Positions 35,563-48,979 of a stretch of 64,000 bases of DNA are shown here, piece after piece; position 1 is the first letter of the stretch; each line of letters begins with the position of its first letter. The stretch lies in assembly GCA_020465985.1 (NCBI GenBank), contig JAANYP010002792.1, positions 679,317-743,316 of the forward strand, written 5' to 3'. The notes below the pieces were generated by a model. That model was not told where the DNA came from, did no database searches, and saw only the letters and a program-made list of their open reading frames with translations. A program made the position numbers and the translations under genes. Origin of the DNA: Centrapalus pauciflorus (taxonomy: Eukaryota; Streptophyta; Magnoliopsida; Asterales; Asteraceae).

Positions 35563-38500
35563 TTAGTCGTCCACATCACCATCATCATCATCATCTGCTG
35601 GAGCTTGATCACCTTCAATGGCAACCTCATAACCCTGTGCGTCAGTGTCCATGTCATCTGGTTCCAATCCCTCTGGTACAACTGCCATTGATGCAAGGTT
35701 ATTGTCACTGAAGAATTCTGCATACGGCTTAGAAACCTGAAAAACAAAATTCCCTATTGATGAGGAATATACATTTTTTTGTCTTGTTTGTTTTGCGTTA
35801 AAAACCTCAACCTCCTAATAGGGTCTTTAATCTAAATGTTGGATCTAAAGCAATTTTACATTTTTGTTTATTTCAAGTTTAAGAGGATGTATCCTCTGAA
35901 TTTACCTCTTATTTTTAAGAGGGAGGAATTGAATCTGAAAAAGTTTTAAGAGGTTGCTCATCTTTTCATTTTTTTTCTTTTTCAAGATATCAAAACCTGC
36001 CTTGAATAGACGCTCCCTCTCCTTTGCACTTGCAATCAGATTTTTCCCGTGCTTGGCCTTTTCCAATGCATTAGCCGAGCCAACCACCTAGTAATAATAG
36101 TAATAGTAATAGTATAAGCAAAACCAAAACATCACCTAGTAATAATAGAATGTAGGAATGTTTAAATCGTACCAAGACAGAAGCCCTTGCTCTGGTTATG
36201 CCAACATTCATTCGTCTAAAATCATTCAGGAATCCGATGCTATCGGTAATTGTGCTTGTCCTAACACATGAAAATATTGCAACGTCTTTTTCTCGGCCCT
36301 AGGAATAGCAAAAACATCATTGTTGGAGCATGGAACAACCATATAACACGTAATTAAGGATACACAATTTTAACCTGGAATGCATCCACAGTGTTTATGT
36401 CCACAAATTTCTCCGACTCCACACCAAATATATCCTTGAATCTACTACACAAAAGCTTCACTTGATCTCTGTAAGGGGATATAATTGCAAGCCGAGTACT
36501 CGACCTCAACTCTGGGTAATTATTGACCAATCTACGATACATTAGCAACACAAAGTCAACCTCATCAACATTTTCCAACGATTTGCTCCCTGAAGGTATC
36601 GTTGCTTTACCCTCGTGTATGTCAAAAAAGCAAAAAGGTCCAAAACATCGGTATCTATGCCACAAACGCTTTGTCTTGTCTTTAACATCCAATCCATCTT
36701 CCAATTCTCCATCATAGAATTCTTTTGAAGGGAAGCTTCTTATCTGTTAGAAATAAGCTGCTGCAATTAGTAAATAGTATGCAGATGATGTTTTCTTCTG
36801 ACTGCCAGCTTGTATTGAAACTAGTTGAATGAAAATTTTGAAGTTTTCTAAAGCATAAAATCGTTTTTATAATTTGTAATTTGGACCTCAGGATGCATCC
36901 TGTATTGTGTCTTCAGCATCTGTACGGGATATCCAGCCTTTTGAAACCTTTCAAACAAGCTCATGCTATAACTATCGTACAGAAAACGAATGTCAGAATA
37001 ATCTGGAACCTAAACAAGAGGATGACAGCTAGTGGTGTCATGAAGTTCTTACCCAAAATTCTTAGCATCTCTAGAGATAACAGTGGCGGGCAACTGAACA
37101 GGATCGCCAACCTAAAAAGAGGATATCAGAATGAATAGAACATAAGCTCAGACAACTAAACCCTACTCATTTTGTAGAAAAAAATTTGTTTTCAATTTTC
37201 CAGTTAAATTGTAATTTTTTTTGTTTTGTAGAAAACACACATTTTTAAAACAAAAGCATGTTTGGTACTGAAACCCTTGTTTTCGGTGATGTTTGCAAGT
37301 ACACTGAAAACATAAAATATCAGTTTTCAATTGTAGTTACAAAGTTTAACACCGAAAATTCCTTGTCTTTGGTGAAAACTTCTGAGAATTCAAACGTCTT
37401 TTCAAATATTTCTCGTATTTGGTGAAAACTTTCGGTCAAAACACCCCAGGGGTATCATACAAGGAAGAAACTGGCCCCTTGAGTATGCACAAAATAATAT
37501 TGTCTGCTGCACTCAGCAAAGTACTTTCTAGTAGAAACAATTACCATTCCATGCAACTATCAAATAATTTACAACCATCTTTCACCTAAATGGTGACTGA
37601 CGGCATTATACCAACACTAACTTTGATAACAGAAACCAAAACAGTAGATAGGCAAAAGAATTAGAAAACCCTTGTAGAATAGATGTTTTCATTAAGCTAG
37701 ATTCTAGCCACCAGAAGCCTAGAACTTTAATTCAGACTAACAAAAAAAAAACAGTAAACTAACAAATAAAGAATGGCAATCGGATTGGATGTTCAGGCTT
37801 TAAAACTACGAAGGAAAGGAATACTCGATTGTCATCAACAATTATGATGGAAACATGCTAACGCCTTGAATGAACAACCCAACCTCCAACAGGTTCAATT
37901 AGTTACGTTTAGATAAGTGCTTTCCGTAAAGAAGAGGTGAGTGTGAATTTGTTGACGGGTTTGGGACTGAGACCCCCATGCCCAGCCCTCAGGCCCATCC
38001 TTTTCCCAAGGTTCCAGATCCATTTTGCCAACCTCCCTTACGTACATTGTTCCCTCGACCAGTTAATTTACTTGTAGGCTTGGGCAGGGAGAATAGCTCG
38101 CTCTCCTGAGTTCGAGCAGGAGGATTCCATAGATCTAGCAATCCGGGTCTTCTCTAATTGTTATTTTCTTTCATATCCATTAGTAAATTTAGACGTCATA
38201 TCCTACTTCTGTTGTTAATTCTTAGTTTTGATTATCATTCCTATCGAATGATTCCATTCCAGGGTAATCTCTGCCAAATGGGTCACAGCCAGAAGTACCT
38301 TTTATTGCTACCTGGACTGGACTCAATCTCAGATCGATGCTTAGGATGAGAAATCCAGCATCTGTCTGTTCATATGCGGGATCTAGTGTAGTCAAAGTCG
38401 CACCCGGGAAGTGACTAGAAGCTGAGGCAATGCATATTTTGCCTGGTCGCCTTTAAGATAGTCGATCCAGGCGAGTTCGATTAAACAACCGCCTCTGTAG

Positions 38501-41500
38501 ACTAGTCGACAAGCAATGACACGGTGTCAAACTCCTCGCATGACTTAAAAACGACCAAATTAGTAGGAGAACTAAACAGAACCCCACTCTTTGATCCTGT
38601 TCTATGGCGGTACCACTCACAATTTCAACTCTACTAGATACCAATTGCTTTGGGTTTAAAAATTACACTGATTAAAAGATTGGGAATTAATTTCAGGGGC
38701 AGAATCCGACTTGGAATATCTACATAGTGTATTCAAATTGCTATTCGACTACAGTCATTCACTTGTGTCATTAGTTAGTTACGTTTAGACTTTAGATGAG
38801 TGCTATACAAGGAGAAAGAGGTGAGTGTGTGAGTTTCTTTCGTCAATTTGGCTTGGGCTTGGGTTTGGTTGGGAGAATGGCTTTCTCTCCTGGATTTGGG
38901 CACGAGGATTCCAGAGATCTGGGGTCTTCGCTGATTGTTCTTTCATTTCATTTCATTTAATGAATTTAGCCTTCCAATCCTAATTCCATTGTTATTTCTT
39001 TGTTTGTGGAATCATTGTTATCAGATTATATATAGGTTGAAGGGTTTGCATTTTGGACCCTATACGGCTATACCAGTGCCATGTTACATGTAACCCTTAA
39101 TCACACATGATAGGTGCCACTTGGAACTAATAATTTACATGTAAATGATGATAAATACTACCAAAGTTCACTTCAACTATACACCCAAAATTTTGAGGTA
39201 AAAATTTATCTACAATTGTTAAATTTATCAATGAAGTCACAGCTGCAAGTTGTCTTATCTTCTATAGGTTATGCTGGTCACATCCATAGCCATTGCATGG
39301 CATATGCCGGAGGTCATTTTGAGAAGCAGTCGCACCACCACTTGCCGTGGGCAAGACTTTGGCGACATCTATCTCCCCCCCTACCCTATCTATCATGGGA
39401 CCGGGGTTTGTTGTTGTATTAAATTTATTACCGGAGAAATTAGAAGGGACTTTAAAGGAGTCAATTTATTGAATAAAATAAAACTAAATTTGAATGGATC
39501 AAAGTGGTCAATTTTTAGGAGAATGGTTAATAAAGTATATTGCCTATTTGAGCAATTTTTTGGTATTGGGTTAAAACAAATTTTTATTTCTTACACCACA
39601 CCACTCCATGATGCAAGTCATAACCACTCTTTCCTCGCTCACTTTTCTCTCATGATGGCTTGATGCTTGGAAGAAAGATTAAGAACAAGCAAAGCTAGGC
39701 ACCCAGGCTTTAGATATTTGTGATGCAACATTCAAGTGTGGGAATCTTCTGGGCTTTGCTCTCCTCATCACCATCACCTTCTTGTTCTTTCTTGGAGCTC
39801 TAGCCATAAAATGCAGGTGAGCCCACTTTTAAAAAATGAATATTGATGAAATTAGCTTGGATAGTGATATGTAATGTTTAATGACAGATTTGTATGTTAA
39901 ACGGGTGTTCAATTCAAGATTTGGAGCTAGAAATTTGTGTTGTTAAAGCTTGAGGAAAGATTTTGTATTTCGAGTTTGATTCTTGAAATTCTAGCTAATT
40001 TCATACTTTACTTGGTTGGGTATAAAACTACTAAACCTATTTTTGTAAGTGTTAAAACTGTTAAATTACTTTTGATGATTTAATATTGAACCACTGAAGA
40101 AAAGTATGGAAGTACATTTACACTAGCAGTTCGAAAAGTTCTAAACTCATCCTGTAATTCAGTGGGGTTTATTTGTGTATTCCAGTGTTTATTTCCTTGC
40201 ATTTCAAAGAAGGTTGTTTCATCAAGTACAACTAGTGGGGATCCAAAATATGATTGGCACATGGATTTTACTTGGTTTTTCTTTTTATTCCCCTCTATTT
40301 TTTAGGTAACAAGTGTAAGATGTTATGCTCATTAAATTCATAAGACCATGAAACAGGTGAAAAGCAACACAACTATAAAAGTCATCACCATCTTAGAGAA
40401 ATGGAATGATGTATAATGTTTCATACCAAGAATACTTTTTTGCATCCACAGGACAGTGGGACAAGTGTTGCTGGTTCCACCTGTCAAAAGAAAATTTTGA
40501 AGCCTGTCATAAAGAATCGTTTGATCATGAACATCTTTACAAGAACAGGAAAGGTCCATGTGGCGACTGACCATTGATGTCCTAAATTCTCGCATACTTT
40601 CGCTTTTACTGAATCTGATATTCAAAAAGCACATTAATGTCTAGACGAACTTACCGCTTGAGCAGCTTCATCTATCACAATGATGTCAAAAGTGCGATTA
40701 AGTTTATTGAAAAGACTTGAACCACTGAAACTAAGAGTGGAAAAAACCTGACACAAAACCAAAAAATCATAAACCGTATGCTAATTTGGATTTCTCCATA
40801 AGACTGAAAAAACATACGATTGCTGACTCGTCCATAATTGAAGCACGGATTGTGTCTCTGTCCCTTGCAGAACCACCTTGCTTCTGCTTATCAGCAGTTT
40901 GGAAATCCATGCCTGCAAGTTTTTGTTCCACCTGAAAAGTTGAACTTCCATCTTGATGTATATTTTTAAAAACCAAGCTTTAATATAGATAAGTTATGCA
41001 GGAATTGTATTGGCTACTCCTAAATACGTACTAGGTAATCCATAGATACAGCCCGGATGGAATGATGTGGCTTGAGACCAATACGAACAATTTTAGGAGT
41101 GTATGCACGGTCCTTTTCGTCGCGAATGCCTGAATATAATCGGAAACAATCTGTCCTCTAAATACACAAACATGGAGGTGTAAGAAAAACAGAAAGTAAG
41201 CATGAATAATATTAGTTAAATTCATAGGTTTAGCGCAGTTAGTTATAAACTGAGCACTTAGTTTTGACTTTTGAACATTTGGCATCTGTTTAAACAAATA
41301 TCATTACAAACAAGAAATGTTTACTTCCAACAAATATAATCTTTTTGCCAAGTTTCACTGTGAGTGTACGATTGGATCTTTTTGGTTGTGAGTAAGATTG
41401 TAAGACAACACTTGGCATACTACAAACGATGCAATAACCATAGCTAAAAAAACAAAATATATGCATAAAATTGGAACATACCAGTGCTTAAAAGGCGCAA

Positions 41501-44500
41501 CACAATCTCGTCTAGTGCAGAGTTTGATGGAGCACACACTAAAACACGTACACGATATTTGCGACTGGAATTGACAACTTCCGGTTTCTGTGTGGGATTA
41601 AGAAATTGTCATATATGGACTACCAAGACAATTATAAGAAGAAAAATATTGAACTTACCAGGTCATTACCGGTAGTAGGGAGAAAACCATCATCGCCCTC
41701 TTTCGGCTTCTTTGCATCTCTAGGATTAATGTCATATAACCATGGGGAAGCTTTTTTCCAGTGATTTTTTCTACAAGGAACCCCATTAAATGGTTAGGAT
41801 AAAATAAGATGCTGAATAACCAGGTCCCTGCCCCCAACACCCCCCCCCCAATATATATACATACAACGTACGTACGTACATACATACAGGAACCAAAAAG
41901 TTGCTCTTGTTCCAATTCTCTCACTCCCTATCTTGGGTTCCAACCACTCCCTCATCCCTAAAAGTGCCAAGAGAAAGAGGGGGTCCACTTTCACTTGTAT
42001 TACGAGACTGTCAAGTGAAAGAAGCAAAAAAGAACAAAGTAAATAGCCAGAGGAAAACATACTTCTCTTGAATGTGCATATCCGGCCCATGTTCTATGTC
42101 ACATATTTTGTCCCTGTACAAAAGACACTGTGAACAAAGGATGCTAGCAATATATACCAAAACACTGTCAAACAATCACTTACAAAGTTACTGACAACTA
42201 ACGACCTTGTAAGATACTCACTTTTTATGTATACGAGCAGGAGTTGCATGCAGTACGGCACTAAGAAGCCCAAGAATCGTCTGTGTTTTTCCTGTTCCTG
42301 GTGGACCCTAATTATAGCATAGATGAGAATTAGCATACTCATCTAAGTTAATTCTATAATTACTCTATAGATTCTAATTAACCTGTGAGATTTATGTTGA
42401 TTGATATCTAACCCTAGAACCATGTAAATAAAGATGAACTAGAGAATGAGCGCGTATAATCAAGCCTTTGAAAGACCAAAGATGCAAAAGCCAACCAAAG
42501 AACAGAGCAAAACATTTGCTTATCTACAAATAAATTTATAACAAAGAAACCAGATTCGATTTCAAACGATTGTGATACAAAAACATTATTATGTATCTAA
42601 GCATGGTCCATTGGTACAGCAAACCTGAATTAGGACACACTTTCTGCTTGAAAGACCCTCCTGCAAGAAACAAAACGATAGTTGAAAGAAATACGACTCA
42701 GAAAAGCAATTAAAAATATGAGGTGATAAAAGGACCATCTAGCATATACTTAGCAACAAAGTTACGTGTAAGTAGGTAGTTAGCAACTGCAGAATACTCA
42801 CACATATAGCCTCCAGTTGTGTTGCGTTATGACTAGTTTGAATGTATTCCATAAGAGGCTTAGAAATTTTCCAGGCCTGGTCTTCAGAACTGTGAATGCT
42901 ATCAGAAGCTGTTAAAATTAAATCCTTGTAGGGCAAGAGCTTAATTGAACGTAAAGCAACATATTCACGAGCTATGGTTGATAAACTGCAAATCTGCAGT
43001 TAACAAAAAACTAAATGAAAGCAAAGCCAAGATATAAATATTTCTTATAGGAAGGAAAGGGTTACATGTCCAGTTAAACAATTCAATTGGTTTTAAGTTA
43101 TCCGTTCATTGGATACTGTGGTAACTCGCTTACTGCTACATGGTCATGATGATACTGGTGACTCTGCTTTAATATACAGGCTTAAGAAATTGTTGAACAA
43201 CTAAACTGCCAATACACCACCATGTGATGATGATGATGATGATGATAACCTGACATCAGTTGTTGGTAGATTTATGACAATGAAGCTGAGGTAAACAATA
43301 GCTTTTACATTGCTATTAAGGGGTTGACAATCCTATAAATTAAATCAGTGGGTATCATCGTTGGGTTCTGTGAGCACAAGTTCTTTCACCATCTCAGGGA
43401 TCATATTAACTTTCATTTGAATGTGAAAAACAAAGACAGAAACCAGTCCTCGTCACTTTCATTTAGTTTCCAGATATTGCAACTAAAGCAAAATTATTAT
43501 CTCTTCTTTATAAAACATATATTTAATATCAAAGTTTTTGAAATCACATTAAACACTACATCCGAAAATATAAGAATGAGCAATCAAAGGAACTAATATT
43601 ACAAAAGATGTGACACAACTAATAATGCCTTATATTATATAAGTTCACAAGAGATGTACAGAAATACCTTCATTATGCTCCAAATTTTCTTTTGTTCCAC
43701 AATAAGAGAACGCATTTTCTGTAACCTTTTGAAAGTATTGAACTTATCTGTATCCACTCCCTTCATTTTTCCATCTAATTGCATTCTAAGTATAATTTTA
43801 TCTGGTAGACGATGCTCAACCAATGCAAATGCAAATGCATATGCCATGGAAAGTTCTTTATCATCTCCAAACTGCGAAACGAAATCAATAAACATGTCAC
43901 TCTTGACATGTCTAATTCAGTTAGAGTTCACAAACCTGTCTTTCTGCATATACAACACATATAGGTTGCAAAGCAAACATAGATCCATGAATGCTATCTT
44001 ACAATAATTATGAAAGCAGGTGGAAGGCAAGTAAACTTAAGTTACTTAAAGACAAAACCAACTCTCCATTCACTTCATGGTGTACTTACTTTCTTCTTTG
44101 TTAGCAGCAACAAGTCATTTGGTGATACAGATCCCCAGTCTTCACCAAATATCTCTAGTAAGTGAAACCCATCAATTTCATGACATTGTATACCCATACC
44201 CATCCTCCATTCTGCTTGTGTAAAAAGAGGAGAAAACACAAAAACGTATTATAGTTGTAAATGCATGTCGCACGTTGAGGTTACTACCATTACGGTACAG
44301 AAAACAAAAGAACAAATTGCTTTTCAATGGTTGGAAGCAAATTATCAAAATAATCACCAAATTTCTATGTTGGTTATGTAATTCTGATATTACATTGATC
44401 CCAAGAGAAAGAACCATAACAGTACACAAAGCCATTTGAGATTGGATGGCAGTAGCCTTAAATTCTTTAATAAAAACTTAGTGGAAGACAAGGACAAACA

Positions 44501-45719
44501 AAAGTCACAAACACATGATTAGCTGACACATACAGGTATGAACAATCAAGCATAAAAGATCAATAAGCAATAATGATGAGACCTAGAAACAAACATACAG
44601 AGGTGAAAACCCCTGACTACGCACTGTTTCTAATGTTTGAAGCCATTTAAATTTGCCTCACTAGCCAATGAATAATATCCTTACTAGCAGCTGGCTATTT
44701 CTGTAAATTTGACTCTTGTGTGGATATGTTTTCTCACATCATTAGTGTCCCTAACAACACTATATCAAGGAAATCAATCGATCGCTAAGGAATCAAGGGC
44801 TCTTCTAAGTCAGTTGTTGGTCCAATTATCGTAGGTCAATCATAGTTACACCTCAATGTAAGAGTTCATAACATCTCTTTCTCTCCTTATTAGTTTAGTC
44901 TACTTCCCGGTTTCACCACCATGTGCTTCATTTCCATGTGCACTTCCACAAGTTTTAAAATCACCTCCTTTGCTACCCTCGAAATATATGATGTCATGTT
45001 GTAGATGCAAAATTAATACATAATGTAGCAAGAACGACAAAAAGGAGAATACTTTTTAGCAGTGTTTTCGCACAACAGAAATGAAACTTGTGCATCAAAT
45101 ATGAAGTGAAAACATCCAAAGTCAAATGTGGAACATAAGTACCAAAACTAGTATCACTGAAAACTGCACAAAGGCATTCTATTGAAAACCACCTCCTAAT
45201 CATTTCGATAAATGTTTAATTGTGATTCTCAGAGAATAAAGGGATCAAACATAAATACCTTTGTCCTCATCTCTGCCTTGTATGCCTTGAACAATTTGAG
45301 CTTTAACTTCTTCAAATAAAAGAGGCTCAAATGTGGCAAAATAATCATCTACATCTTTATACGTTAACTTGACATGCTTTAAATCCTTACGCTCCGCGGT
45401 AAGTTTGCTCTTTTCCTGCTCAAAAAAAGCAATGAGTTTGCGTGTTGATTCTAGGAAATTAATTAAAGTTGACAAGATCGGAAAGAAAGAGTACACTTGC
45501 GATGGATTCTTTGCGTAGGTGGCAATAGTCCCAGCCGAGAACAATTTCGTAGAAATGACGGATGCATACTTCTTCTTCGAATAGATTTCCAAACTCAGGC
45601 GAATTGAGCCTCCCTTTTCCTTCGTTAAAAAAACTCCAAGAACATGGAGCGAGCATTATTCCTCTGTTTCTTTCACACCGCCTCCTTTTCCTCCCGCTTA
45701 AACCCTTCAAGATAACCAA
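35563..45719 (-). CDS. MAA3: Sen1-type helicase, MAGATAMA3-like
   Basis: Twenty exons: 45719-45495, 45415-45259, 44211-44090, 43871-43668, 42993-42802, 42660-42625, 42307-42222, 42113-42063, 41770-41659, 41587-41482, 41129-41032, 40931-40818, 40747-40655, 40480-40427, 37111-37053, 36971-36887, 36743-36375, 36298-36173, 36087-36001, 35736-35563. They sum to 2550 nt, 849 residues, and every junction phase agrees. Superfamily 1 helicase motifs in order: GPPGTGKT (I), CAPSNSALDEI (Ia), VIDEAAQA (II), VGDPVQLPA (III), TQYRMHPE (IV), INTVDAFQGREKD (V), NVGITRARASV (VI). The N-terminal block YKDVDDYFATFEPLLFEEV matches plant MAA3. Arabidopsis MAA3 is a nuclear Sen1 homologue needed for female gametophyte development. 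The tail is acidic (DDDDDGDVDD). The start could instead be the in-frame ATG at 45656. The last intron has a GC donor. Confidence 0.93.
37112..40426 (-). other. 3.3-kb intron of the MAA3-like gene
   Basis: By far the largest intron of the gene. It holds a diverged direct duplication: 37899-38225 and 38776-39005 share TTAGTTACGTTTAGA, GAGGTGAGTGTG, GGGAGAATGGCT-like and GAGGATTCCA words in the same order. A short plus-strand stretch near 39716-39830 could encode CDATFKCGNLLGFALLITIT, resembling a receptor-kinase fragment, but only weakly. No complete TE ends were found. Confidence 0.5.
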
Positions 45720-47639
45720 CTCCCATGATTTAAGCTATTTTAGAAGATGACTGGACTCAGCCCATTCAAGAAACGGATCAAATGGGTTGACGACTAAAAG
45801 TCATAAATTTTACATAATTCTGAAATTTTTGTCAAAGGAATGGAATTCTGGAAGGAATGGAATCTGTCTGAATCCAAATACTATAGTTTGTTTGATTGGC
45901 AGGAAAGGAATGGATTTCAGATTCAATTCCTTAACAGTTTTCCGTTTGATTGATAAATCTGTCAAAAGGAATTTTTTCTTGAAGTACAAAAATATTTTAA
46001 AACTATGATTTATTTAATCTATTTCTTCATAAAATAACTTTTTTACATTGCAAAGTCACAAACAAATATCTTATAACGTTTCAACCAAAATAATATGTGA
46101 TATAGTACAAAATACAACCAAAGTAATTGGATAAACAACAATATATTTTATGCACACTAACATCAGGCAAACATGTTATGAAATGTCCATTGCAGGTAGC
46201 TCACAATTTCAACATTTACAAATCGATTTTAACAGTCAGAAATCGATTTATAGAAATCGATTTCAACGATATACCACGAGATGAATCACATGATTTAGTA
46301 AACACAAATATATCATAAATCGAAGGGCCCTCGATTGCTGATTAATCCCCGCCTAGCCGGCCGACTAGGCCGGTTTTTACACCACTGAGCTTAACAGAAG
46401 AGTCATGCACTAGAGCAGTAACAGCAGTAACTAAAACCTGTATAACAGTCGCCAGGGGTTTAAAACAGATATAACTAATACATGGGAACTTATGACGGCA
46501 TATCCAAGTCTAAAACAAGCACACAAATTCTTAGTTTGTGCTCATTTGATGGCTTTATACCATTATAGAAATTTACTAAAGGTGGGTCTTGCACATAACC
46601 ACAAAATACATAAAGTATGTTCAGCAACGTTGTAGAAGTCTAATAGAGCATATATCACACTATCCTTGTATAAATATATGCTTATATCATTATATGTATC
46701 ACACAATCCATTTCTAAAACGACTATTAGAGCAGTAGCTTACGATGAGCACAGCCTTAGCCCTAATCGGAGAGGAGATGAGATGAGCACAGCGCGATCCT
46801 GCGACTCGCTTGACAGATGAGCACAACAGCGATTGAGTGATGAACGACACAGGCACATGCAATAGAAAAAGGATACGAACAAGCACAGAGAAAGGGGGCA
46901 CAACAGCGAGAGAGTTCGATCGACGGCCTACAATGACACAGGCACAGGCAATTGAAATTTAAAATGTGTATTGAACCTTCGTTGTTAGGCTAATTTATCG
47001 TTGAACGCTTCACATTTGGCCTCGAATTAGAAATGTACTGTTAGTTTTATTGTTACTTACTAGCTTGATTGTTGTTTGTTATAATGTTTATTGTTGTTTT
47101 CATCTTTTGAATATTTAGATTACTGTGTGTTTAAGACTTTATGTATTTTAACAATTAACATTTAATTTCAATTGTTTAATTCTTTTAGTTCATTAGACAA
47201 TATGAATCGATTTTTGAAATTTTTTGCCCAATTTCCATCAAATGGAAAAACTTATGATACTTCTCCATAAATTCCACAAATAATAGCACAATTCAATTGG
47301 TGAAGAATGGCCGAGTGACTGTTGCATTTGCACCATTTTAAAAGAATTACTCAATATTTCAAACGATGATCTAATAACGAACGTAACCCATTTTCAAAAT
47401 ATGAAAACTTGTAAAGGACAATTGTAATCTAATTTCCGTAGTTTGTAACGATTAATGAATTGTAGCATTCCCATAGTTCTTTATTATGTAATCAAGATGA
47501 ACTAACCCAAACTTTTGAGATGTGAAAATTTTTAATGGAACCATAAACACTCGTACTGTCGCAACGTGATAAATTCCGACCCCTATAAAAAAAATTATGG
47601 ATCCGCCAATGATCGATGCATTAATATAACATCACATAT
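45720..47639. other. Region upstream of the MAA3-like gene
   Basis: Contains the MAA3-like promoter, expected within a few hundred bases of 45719. The GGAATGGAATT-rich stretch at 45835-45925 and the GGCCGACTAGGCCGG palindrome near 46359 are noted. No gene is recognised. Confidence 0.4.
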
Positions 47640-47712
47640 GCATCTAATCTAAGGACTACGCTTGATTTTCCAAAGTTTTCTAATGCATATTGTTTTTCAT
47701 TGAACTCACCCA
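47640..47712 (-). mobile_element. End fragment of a family A element
   Basis: CCAAAGTTTTCTAATGCATA and TTTTTCATTGAACTCACCC match the right end of A1 (6845-6885). The rest of the element is not found to the left, so this is a remnant beside a short TA/AC-rich tract. Confidence 0.5.
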
Positions 47713-47821
47713 AGTATATACACGTACATACACTAGTGTAATTAATATATGATAACCTTATATATTACATATGCATAAATATATACCAATTAATTAAGCA
47801 TTTGAGAATCATAAACATTAC

Positions 47822-48913
47822 TCAATGTGCATTTTTGGACATTGAACCAGAAGAGAATCTGAGGATGGGGTTGCTAAAAAGCGAGTCAATCTTCAATGTG
47901 GAGAAGAGTAATAGGACGAGAAAAACAAGAACAGAGATGGTGGATAAAACTACTGCCAATGCCGTTGCTGTGAGACTCTTCACCTGTTGAGCGTACGTTG
48001 TGGCCGCAAGAGCAAGGAAGGTGACCGGGAAGGAGAAAGCCCACCATGCCACACTGAACTCCTTCACAGATTTCTTGAAAAGCATGGGCCTGCTAGCCTG
48101 TTCAGTTTCATACGGCAAATTAACCATGCATATTATATATCACAAGGTCAGAATCCGCTTAATTCTTCCAAAATATCAATCAAATGTTAATTACCGTTTG
48201 ATTAGTGTGTAGAACCGGAGTCCACTCATGTTTGGTTATAAGTTTAAAAGGGTAATATAGTCAATTAAATTTATATTAAATAATAGATGACAACTAATAA
48301 TATAATAGTTCCGTTAATTATAGAGATTTACTTCCATAACATATCTATAATAAATTTCCAAATGAGTTTTAATGAACATGTTCAATTGTATTAGACAATG
48401 GGTATTAGTGAACATGTTCAATCGAATTCGACAATGGGTTTTAGTGCACATGTTCAATTGGATTCGACAACGGGTTTTAGTGAACATGTTCAACCGGATG
48501 TAATTATTTTCTTCAAACCGTTCGTGAATGTTCAATTTCATTTACACGTTATTGAACATGTGCAGTTGGAGTTTATTAATTTTTTTTTGTCGCTGTTAAC
48601 CGTTTTGGTGATAAACCAATATTGACGGTATTGAACATGTTCAATCGTGGTTTATGGAGTGTCATCATTGCACATGTTCAGTATGGGTGTAATAAATGAT
48701 ATTAACTAAAATGGACATTTTCATGGGATATACAGAATCTTTGATTCTAATTTAAATTTTTTTAATACCATTTTTACCCCCAACATTAATTAATGTGGGA
48801 AAGAATTTTAAGTAAAATTTAATTATATTTTAATGATTTTAATGATAATGATTGGCTATAAATGGTTCCCTGGTACCCCAGTCTAACATGGTACCTCGAT
48901 CATTGATCTTGAA

Positions 48914-48979
<66 letters not shown>

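Noticed and set aside
36523..37138. Plus-strand ORFs opposite the helicase
   Set aside because: Shadows of helicase exons on the minus strand.
39716..39830. Possible receptor-kinase fragment in the helicase intron (CDATFKCGNL)
   Set aside because: Too short, stops at once, and no neighbouring kinase sequence; mentioned only inside the intron entry.
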